This document shows positions 58,135-64,000 of a stretch of 64,000 nucleotides of DNA, in pieces; position 1 is the stretch's first letter, and each line of letters starts with the position of its first letter. This DNA comes from Streptomyces sp. NBC_01296 (GTDB lineage Bacteria; Actinomycetota; Actinomycetes; Streptomycetales; Streptomycetaceae). The notes below the pieces were generated by a model. The model ran no database searches, was not told the origin of the DNA, and saw nothing but the letters and a program-made list of their open reading frames with translations. The stretch covers positions 2,728,001-2,792,000 of the forward strand of contig NZ_CP130720.1 of NCBI RefSeq assembly GCF_035984415.1, in the 5' to 3' direction. The translations under genes were made by a program, and so were the position numbers.

Positions 58135-59553
58135 TCAGCTGTCGAAGCCCAGGCCCAGCTTGTCCAGGGCCTTCAGCCACAGGTTGCGGCGGCCGCCGCG
58201 GGCGTCCGCGCGGGCCAGGGACCACTTGGTGAGCGTGATCCCGGTCCAGGCGAAGGGCTCCGGCGGGAACGGCATCGGCCGGGACTTCACCATCTCCAGC
58301 TCGGTCCGCTCGGTGCGGGATCCGTCCAGCAGGTCCAGCATCACGTCGGCGCCGAAGCGGGTGGCGCCGACCCCGAGCCCGGTGTAGCCGGCCGCGTAGG
58401 CGACCTTGCCGCCGTGCGCGGTGCCGAAGAAGGCGGAGAAGCGCGAGCAGGTGTCGATGGCCCCGCCCCAGGCGTGGCTGAACTTGATGCCCTCCAGCTG
58501 CGGGAAGGCGCTGAAGAAGTGCTGCGCGAGCTTCAGGTACGTCTCGGGGCGGTGGTCGTACTCGGAGTCGAGCTTGCCGCGGTAGGGGTAGATGGCGTCG
58601 TAGCCGCCCCACAGGATGCGGTTCTCCGGGGTGATGCGGAAGTAGTGGAACTGGTTGGCGCTGTCGCCCAGGCCCTGGCGGTTGTTCCAGCCGATGGCCG
58701 TCAGCTGGTCGGCGGTCAGCGGCTCGGTCATCAGCGCGTAGTCGTAGACCGGGACCGTGAACGGGCGGATCCGCTTGACCAGCGACGGGAAGATGTTGGT
58801 GCCCAGCGCCACCCGCCGGGCGTAGATCCGCCCGTACGGGGTGCGTACGGCCATTCCGGCGCCCGAGGCGGCCAGGGACAGCCCGCGGGTGTTCTCGTAG
58901 ATCCGCACGCCCAGCGACAGGCAGGCCTCCTTCAGGCCCCAGGCGAGCTTGGCGGGGTTGAGCATGGCGACGCCGTCGGTGTCCCACAGGCCCGCGAGGA
59001 ACGTCGGCGAGTCGACCTCGGCGCGCAGATCCTCGCGGTCCAGCCAGCGCGAGCCGGCCGCGAGGCCCAGCTTCCCGGCCTCCTCGTACAGCTCGCGCAG
59101 CTCCTCCACCTGGTGGGGCTCGGTGGCGACGTCGATCTCGCCGGTGCGCTCGAAGTCGCAGTCGATGCCGTAGCGGGCGATGGCCGCTTCGATCTCGTCG
59201 AGGTTGCGGGCTCCCAGCTCCTCCAGCTTGGCGAGCTCGCCCGGCCAGCGGGCCATGCCGTTGGCGAGGCCGTGCGTGAGGGAGGCGGCGCAGAAGCCTC
59301 CGTTGCGTCCGGAGGCGGCCCAGCCCGCCTCCTTCGACTCGATCAGGACGACGTCCCGGGCGGGGTCGCGCTCCTTGGCGATCAGCGCCGTCCACAGTCC
59401 GCTGTACCCGCCGCCGATGACGAGCAGGTCGCAGGCCTCGTCCGAGGTCAGCGCCGGCTGCGCGGCGGGCTTGCCGGGGTCGTCCAGCCAGTACGAGACC
59501 GGCAGTGCTTCGGAAAGCGATTGGGCAACACTTCGCATGGCGACTGGGGCCAT
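58135..59553 (-). CDS. FAD-dependent amine/gamma-glutamylputrescine-type oxidoreductase
   Basis: 472 residues from ATG 59553, with AGGGAG ~9 nt upstream. DAO-family flavoprotein: Rossmann motif CDLLVIGGGYSGLWTALIAK, ASGRNGGFCAASL, FHYFRITPENRILWGGYDAI, then HAWGGAIDTCSRFSAFFGT and YTGLGVGATRFGADVMLDLL near the C-terminus. Its closest functional relatives are PuuB-like oxidases. 21 bp after potC, so the last gene of the polyamine operon; oxidation of a putrescine-derived amine is inferred from that position. Confidence 0.9.
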   Translation of the reverse strand: MAPVAMRSVAQSLSEALPVSYWLDDPGKPAAQPALTSDEACDLLVIGGGYSGLWTALIAKERDPARDVVLIESKEAGWAASGRNGGFCAASLTHGLANGMARWPGELAKLEELGARNLDEIEAAIARYGIDCDFERTGEIDVATEPHQVEELRELYEEAGKLGLAAGSRWLDREDLRAEVDSPTFLAGLWDTDGVAMLNPAKLAWGLKEACLSLGVRIYENTRGLSLAASGAGMAVRTPYGRIYARRVALGTNIFPSLVKRIRPFTVPVYDYALMTEPLTADQLTAIGWNNRQGLGDSANQFHYFRITPENRILWGGYDAIYPYRGKLDSEYDHRPETYLKLAQHFFSAFPQLEGIKFSHAWGGAIDTCSRFSAFFGTAHGGKVAYAAGYTGLGVGATRFGADVMLDLLDGSRTERTELEMVKSRPMPFPPEPFAWTGITLTKWSLARADARGGRRNLWLKALDKLGLGFDS

Positions 59554-59574
59554 GGCTTCCAACTCCCTACAGAG

Positions 59575-60369
59575 TTACTTGGGCTGTGCGTTCTTGCGGC
59601 GGTTCCCGACCATCTGGCCGGCGAGCACCACCAGCACCGCGATGACGAACATCGCCGTACCGATGACGTTGATCTGCACAGGCGTACCGCGCTGGGCCGA
59701 CCCCCACACGAACATGGGGAAGGTGACGGTGTTGCCCGAGTTGAAGTTGGTGATGATGAAGTCGTCGAACGAGAGCGCGAACGAGAGCAGCGCGCCCGCG
59801 GCGATACCGGGTGCCGCGATCGGCAGGGTGACCCGTACGAAGGTCTGCACCGGGCCCGCGTAGAGGTCGCGGGCGGCCTCCTCCAGTCGCGGGTCCATCG
59901 ACAGGACGCGTGCCTTGACGGCGGCGACGACGAAGCTGAGGCAGAACATGATGTGGGCGATCAGGATCGTCCAGAAGCCCAGCTGGATGCCCATGTTGAG
60001 GAAGAGGGCGAGCAGCGAGGCCGCCATCACGATCTCGGGCATGGCCATCGGCAGGAAGATCAGCGAGTTGACCGCGCCGCGCGCCCGGAAGCGGTAGCGG
60101 ACGAGCGCGAAGGCGATGGCCGTACCGAGGACGGTGGCGCCGATGGTGGCCCACACCGCGATCTGGAGCGAGAGGGACAGCGAGCCGCACAGGTCGGCGA
60201 CCCCGCAGGGGTCCTTCCAGGCGTCGAGCGAGAACTCCTGCCAGGCGTAGTTGAACCGCCCGGTGGGGTTGTTGAAGGAGAAGACCGTCACGACGACGTT
60301 CGGCAGGATCAGGTACGCGAGCGTGCCGAGTCCCAAGATGACGACGAGATTGCGCCGGAGCCAACGCAT
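59575..60369 (-). CDS. potC: spermidine/putrescine ABC transporter permease PotC
   Basis: 264 residues from ATG 60369. Six predicted membrane segments and the permease EAA loop EEAARDLYAGPVQTFVRVTL. Overlaps the potB stop by one nucleotide (TGATG). A polar insert near residues 45-62 (AWKDPCGVADLCGSLSLSLQ) is unremarkable for the family. Forms the channel with PotB. Confidence 0.95.
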   Translation of the reverse strand: MRWLRRNLVVILGLGTLAYLILPNVVVTVFSFNNPTGRFNYAWQEFSLDAWKDPCGVADLCGSLSLSLQIAVWATIGATVLGTAIAFALVRYRFRARGAVNSLIFLPMAMPEIVMAASLLALFLNMGIQLGFWTILIAHIMFCLSFVVAAVKARVLSMDPRLEEAARDLYAGPVQTFVRVTLPIAAPGIAAGALLSFALSFDDFIITNFNSGNTVTFPMFVWGSAQRGTPVQINVIGTAMFVIAVLVVLAGQMVGNRRKNAQPK

Positions 60370-61298
60370 CAGACCAGGTCCTCCGTCCCCGCTCGGCGGA
60401 TGTAGATGGTGACCATGATCAGCACGATGGCCATGAGGATGAAGGACAGCGCGGCGGCCGTCGGGTAATCGAGGATGCGCAGGTACTGCGACTGGATGAC
60501 GTTGCCGATCATCCGGGTGTCCGTGGAACCGAGCAGCTCGGCGTTCACGTAGTCGCCGCTCGCCGGGATGAAGGTGAGCAGGGTCCCGGAGACCACGCCC
60601 GGCATGGAGAGCGGGAAGGTCACCTTCCGGAAGGTGGTGGAGGGGCGGGCGTACAGGTCTCCGGCCGCCTCGTGGAGGCGGGTGTCGATGCGCTCCAGCG
60701 AGGTGTAGAGCGGCAGGATCATGAAGGGGAGGAAGTTGTACGTCAGACCGCAGACGACGGCGAGCGGCGTGGCGAGCACCCGCTCCCCCTCGGTCATCCC
60801 GAGCCAGCTGGTGACGTCCAGGACGTGCAGGGCGTTGAGGACCTCCACCACCGGGCCGCCGTCGGCCAGGATCGTCTTCCAGGCCAGGGTGCGGATCAGG
60901 AAGCTGGTGAAGAACGGGGCGATGACCAGCACCAGCAGAAGGTTTCGCCAACGGCCCGCCTTGAAGGCGATCAGGTAGGCCAGCGGGTACCCGAGGAGCA
61001 GGCACAGGACGGTCGCGGTGCCGGCGTACAGCAGGGAGCGCAGGAACTGCGGGTAGTACTCGGTGAACGCGTCCCAGTACGTCTGGAAGTGCCAGGTGAC
61101 CTTGAAGCCCTCTTCGAGGGAGCCGGTCTGCACGGAGGTCGAGGCCTGGTAGACCATCGGCAGCACGAAGAAGACCAGCAGCCACAGGATGCCGGGGAGC
61201 AGCAGCCAGTACGGGACCAGCCGCTTGCGCACGGACGGCCTGTGGACCGGGGGTTCGGTGGCGGCCTCGGCCTCCGGTGGCGCGACGGTGGCGGTCAT
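60369..61298 (-). CDS. potB: spermidine/putrescine ABC transporter permease PotB
   Basis: 309 residues from ATG 61298. Soluble leader (~1-26), six membrane segments, and the EAA loop HEAAGDLYARPSTTFRKVTF. The C-terminal IPASGDYVNAELLGS is typical of PotB. Overlaps potA by ATGA and potC by one nucleotide, so the permease and ATPase genes are tightly coupled. Confidence 0.95.
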   Translation of the reverse strand: MTATVAPPEAEAATEPPVHRPSVRKRLVPYWLLLPGILWLLVFFVLPMVYQASTSVQTGSLEEGFKVTWHFQTYWDAFTEYYPQFLRSLLYAGTATVLCLLLGYPLAYLIAFKAGRWRNLLLVLVIAPFFTSFLIRTLAWKTILADGGPVVEVLNALHVLDVTSWLGMTEGERVLATPLAVVCGLTYNFLPFMILPLYTSLERIDTRLHEAAGDLYARPSTTFRKVTFPLSMPGVVSGTLLTFIPASGDYVNAELLGSTDTRMIGNVIQSQYLRILDYPTAAALSFILMAIVLIMVTIYIRRAGTEDLV

Positions 61299-62446
61299 GC
61301 GCCCTCCTCGACCGTCTCGATGCCGGCGTCGATGTCTTGCGCCGCGTCCAGACCGAACGTGTGCTCCGGGTTCCAGTGCAGGACGACCTCGGCGCCGGGG
61401 GCGAGGCGGGCGTCGCGTTCGATGTTCTGGACGTACACCTCCATCTCCGGGCAGACGGGGCTGTCGATGACGTACTGGGTGGAGACGCCTATGAAGGAGG
61501 AGGCGGATATCGTGCCGCGGACCTTGTTGCGGCCGGCCGCGACGGTGTCCTCCTCGTCCGCGTGGACCAGGGAGATCTTCTCGGGACGCACCCCGACCAG
61601 CAGCTTTCCGCCGGCCTTGGGCGTGGTCGAACATCGGGCCGCGGGCAGCCGCAGCTTGGCGTCCGCCGAGCTGACCATGACATCGGCGCCGCCGGCCTCC
61701 AGGACCTCGGCCTCGATGAGGTTGGAGGTGCCGAGGAAGTTGGCGACGAAGGTGGTCTTCGGGTTCTCGTACAGCTCGGCGGGGGCGCCCAGCTGCTCGA
61801 CGCGGCCGCCGTTCATCACGGCGACCGTGTCGGCCATGGTCATGGCCTCCTCCTGGTCGTGCGTGACGTGCACGAAGGTGATGCCGACCTCGGTCTGGAT
61901 CCGCTTGAGCTCCAGCTGCATCTGGCGGCGCAGCTTGAGGTCGAGGGCGCCGAGGGGCTCGTCGAGGAGCAGCACCTGCGGGTGGTTGATGAGCGCGCGG
62001 GCGACGGCCACGCGCTGCTGCTGGCCGCCGGAGAGCTGGTGCGGCTTGCGCTGGGCGAACTGGCCCAGCTCGACCAGCTCGAGCATGTCCTCGACCTGCT
62101 TCTTGACGGACTTGATGCCGCGGCGGCGCAGTCCGAAGGCCACGTTCTCGTAGATGTTCAGGTGCGGGAACAGCGCATAGCTCTGGAACACCGTGTTCAC
62201 GGGTCGCTTGTACGGCGGCAGCTGGGTGACCTCGCGGTCCCCGAGGTGGACCGTACCGGTGGAGGGCTCCTCCAGGCCGGCGATCATGCGCAGGGTGGTG
62301 GTCTTCCCGCAGCCCGAGGCGCCGAGCAGGGCGAAGAAGGAGCCCTGGGGGATGGTGAGATCCAGCGGGTGCACGGCGGTGAACGAGCCGTAGTGCTTGC
62401 TGATCCCGGCGAGGCGGACGTCGCCGCCCGCGGTCTTGTCAGTCAT
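61295..62446 (-). CDS. potA: spermidine/putrescine ABC transporter ATP-binding protein PotA
   Basis: 383 residues from ATG 62446. Walker A LLGASGCGKTTTLRMIAGLE, Q-loop VFQSYALFPHLNIYENVAFG, signature QLSGGQQQRVAVARALINHP, Walker B VLLLDEPLGALD, H-loop VTHDQEEAMTMADTVAVMNG, and a C-terminal TOBE domain (~285-375). It belongs to the polyamine/spermidine (Pot) branch by its neighbours, PotB, PotC and PotD. Confidence 0.96.
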   Translation of the reverse strand: MTDKTAGGDVRLAGISKHYGSFTAVHPLDLTIPQGSFFALLGASGCGKTTTLRMIAGLEEPSTGTVHLGDREVTQLPPYKRPVNTVFQSYALFPHLNIYENVAFGLRRRGIKSVKKQVEDMLELVELGQFAQRKPHQLSGGQQQRVAVARALINHPQVLLLDEPLGALDLKLRRQMQLELKRIQTEVGITFVHVTHDQEEAMTMADTVAVMNGGRVEQLGAPAELYENPKTTFVANFLGTSNLIEAEVLEAGGADVMVSSADAKLRLPAARCSTTPKAGGKLLVGVRPEKISLVHADEEDTVAAGRNKVRGTISASSFIGVSTQYVIDSPVCPEMEVYVQNIERDARLAPGAEVVLHWNPEHTFGLDAAQDIDAGIETVEEGA

Positions 62447-62517
62447 GGGTCGCGGCCTTCGGTGGTGGTGTCGTCGGAAGGGTGCGGGGCGCGGGTGCCG
62501 GCACGGGAGGGGGTTCG

Positions 62518-63768
62518 TCAGGCTCCGATGAGCTTGGCGAACTTCTCTTCGTACGCGGTCTCTTCCTCACTGGTGAGGGAGCGGAAGGCGTGGGCCTTGG
62601 CCGCCATCGCCTTGTCCGGAATGATCAAGGGGTTGTCCGCGAGCTCGGGGTCGATCTTCGCAAGGTCTTCCTTGACGCCTTCGACCGGGCAGACGTAGCT
62701 GATGAACGCGGCGAGCTGGGCGGCGATCGGCGGCTCGTAGTAGAAGTCGATGAGCTTCTCGGCGTTGGCCTTGTGCCGGGAGTGGGCGGGGACCAGCAGG
62801 TTGTCGCTGGAGGTGATGTAACCGGGCGCCGGTATCGCGTACTTGATGTCCGGGTTGCCGGCCTGGAGCTGGATGATGTCGCCGGCCCAGGCCAGGCAGG
62901 CGGCGAGGTCGCCCTTGTCGAGGTCCGACGTGTAGTCGTTGCCCGTGAAGCGGCGGATCTGCTTGGTGTCCACGCCCTTCTGGAGCCGGCCGATGGCCGC
63001 GTCGTAGTCGGCGGTGGTGAAGTTCGCCGGGTCCTTGCCCTGGTCGAGCAGGGTCATGCCGACGCTGTCGCGCATCTCGGTGAGGAAGCCGACGCGGCCC
63101 TTGAGGGTGGGGTCGTCGAGCAGCTGCGTGACGGAGTCGACCTTCTTGCCGTCGGTCGCCTTCACGTTGTAGGCGATGACGGTGTCGATGCCGGTCCAGG
63201 GGTAGCTGTACGACCGGCCCGGGTCCCAGTCGGGGTTGCGGAACTGCGGGATCAGATTGGCGTAGGCGTGCGGGAGGTGGGAGGGGTCCAGCTTCTGCGC
63301 CCAGCCGAGCCGGATGATGCGGGCGGCGAGCCAGTCGGTGACGACGATCAGGTCGCGGCCGGTGTCCTGGCCGGCCGCCAGCTGCGGGCGGACCTTGCCG
63401 AAGAACTCGACGTTGTCGTTGATGTCCTCGGTGTACTTGACCTTGATCCCGGTGCGCTTGGCGAACTCCTCCAGCGTGGGGTGGGTCTTCTCGTCCTCGC
63501 TGGTGTCCATGTACTCGGTCCAGTTGGAGAAGTTGATCTCCTTCTCCTGGTCCGAGCGGTCGTCGGAGGCGACGGCCGTGTCACCCGCGCGTTTCGCGGG
63601 CGGGATGCCGCAGGCGGACAGGGAGGCCAGACCGCCGAGGGTGAGCGCGCCGCCCCCGGAGGCGCGCAGCAGTGAGCGGCGGGTGAGGGCGCCCCGCCCA
63701 GTGGTGAGGCTGCGCCGCATCGCGGCGAGTTGCGCCGCCGAGAGGCGGTCGGGCTCGTACTGCTCCAT
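62518..63768 (-). CDS. potD: spermidine/putrescine-binding lipoprotein PotD (Tat type)
   Basis: 416 residues from ATG 63768 (AAAGGGCAGCTC upstream). The N-terminus has a twin-arginine motif (TRRSLLRASGGGALTLGGLA) followed by a lipobox LASLSACG, so it should be a Tat-exported lipoprotein. The binding domain shows the PotD landmarks INFSNWTEYMD, RDLIVVTDWLAARIIRLGWA, WTGIDTVIAYN and AWAGDIIQLQAGNPDIKYAI. First transporter gene after the edge aldehyde dehydrogenase. Confidence 0.95.
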   Translation of the reverse strand: MEQYEPDRLSAAQLAAMRRSLTTGRGALTRRSLLRASGGGALTLGGLASLSACGIPPAKRAGDTAVASDDRSDQEKEINFSNWTEYMDTSEDEKTHPTLEEFAKRTGIKVKYTEDINDNVEFFGKVRPQLAAGQDTGRDLIVVTDWLAARIIRLGWAQKLDPSHLPHAYANLIPQFRNPDWDPGRSYSYPWTGIDTVIAYNVKATDGKKVDSVTQLLDDPTLKGRVGFLTEMRDSVGMTLLDQGKDPANFTTADYDAAIGRLQKGVDTKQIRRFTGNDYTSDLDKGDLAACLAWAGDIIQLQAGNPDIKYAIPAPGYITSSDNLLVPAHSRHKANAEKLIDFYYEPPIAAQLAAFISYVCPVEGVKEDLAKIDPELADNPLIIPDKAMAAKAHAFRSLTSEEETAYEEKFAKLIGA

Positions 63769-63839
63769 GAGCTGCCCTTTCGGGAGGGTGGCGCCGCTGG
63801 TCAGGCGGCAGGCTGCCACTCGGCGGAAGCCGAAGACGG

Positions 63840-64000
63840 TTAGGTGCGGTCCCCGAAGATGGTGCGGTGCCAGTCCTTCGCGGCCACCGCCGTGTTGTCG
63901 TACATCACGTGCTTGACCTGCGTGTACTCCTCGAAGGAGTAGGCGCTCATGTCCTTTCCGAAGCCACTCGCCTTGTAGCCGCCGTGGGGCATCTCGCTGA
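63840..64000 (-). CDS. aldehyde dehydrogenase, likely gamma-aminobutyraldehyde dehydrogenase (C-terminal end only)
   Basis: Only the last ~52 codons are inside the window, ending in TAA at 63840-63842. The visible text EMPHGGYKASGFGKDMSAYS, then FEEYTQVKHVMYDNT, is the C-terminal signature of PuuC/PatD-like aldehyde dehydrogenases. 71 bp upstream of potD and on the same strand, so it heads or precedes the polyamine operon. The active site is outside the window; the substrate is inferred from context. Confidence 0.85.
   Translation of the reverse strand, partial: SEMPHGGYKASGFGKDMSAYSFEEYTQVKHVMYDNTAVAAKDWHRTIFGDRT

Overview
The window is chromosomal core DNA from a high-G+C actinomycete, almost certainly a Streptomyces. 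The support is very strong G/C bias at third codon positions, many GTG starts, a Streptomyces-type type VII (ESX) locus with an 'orphan' EspI-like protein, and the gene order rimP-nusA-ylxR-infB-DUF503-rbfA-truB-(sigma pair)-ribF / ESX / rpsO-pnp-M16-dapB / thyX. No tRNA, rRNA, CRISPR array, insertion sequence or prophage gene was recognised.

Layout. (1) 1-2.1 kb: the start of thyX (cut by the window edge), two small membrane proteins and a TPR-like membrane protein. (2) 2.1-7.1 kb, minus strand: rpsO, pnp, an M16 zinc protease and dapB, with a strong UUCG hairpin at the pnp/protease junction. (3) 7.3-22.8 kb: a type VII secretion locus, with eccD, eccC, an orphan DUF397 gene, two WXG100 substrates, the mycosin mycP, eccB, eccE, an uncharacterised coupled gene, and a proline-rich MinD/ParA-like EspI-type ATPase. 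A 0.9 kb non-coding, repeat-filled gap separates the last two. (4) 22.9-33.4 kb: ribF, an ECF sigma/anti-sigma pair, and the translation operon rimP-nusA-ylxR-infB-DUF503-rbfA-truB. (5) 32.8-36.1 kb, plus strand: a Tat lipoprotein, a DUF4439 ferritin-like protein, an aminoglycoside-kinase-like protein with its catalytic residues replaced, and a stomatin-like protein with a long repetitive tail. (6) 36.6-45.3 kb, minus strand: proS, two GNAT acetyltransferases, ispG, a site-2 protease and dxr (two MEP-pathway enzymes flanking the protease), and an unknown protein with an internal duplication. (7) 45.4-64 kb: an acyl-CoA dehydrogenase, then a polyamine/GABA catabolic region: an aldehyde dehydrogenase, a PucR regulator, a coupling-protein-like ATPase and gabT. 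A PAP2 phosphatase, a GH18 chitinase with a DasR-type operator and a small unknown protein come next. The last stretch is an operon of an aldehyde dehydrogenase (cut by the window edge), potD, potA, potB, potC and an FAD amine oxidase.

How the genes fit together. PotABCD would import putrescine or spermidine. The FAD oxidoreductase and the edge aldehyde dehydrogenase would convert it to GABA. GabT and the 47.7 kb aldehyde dehydrogenase would turn GABA into succinate, and the PucR protein is the obvious candidate regulator. The ESX genes encode a complete minimal secretion machine (EccB, C, D, E, MycP) and its WXG100 pair, without EccA, PE or PPE genes.

The least explained parts are the repeat-rich gaps at 19.5-20.4 kb and 36.1-36.6 kb, which share a dispersed bipartite element. 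Other open points are the pseudokinase, the ESX-linked unknown gene, and the palindrome that encodes the stop codons of two convergent genes. All functional calls are from motif reading; no database search was run.
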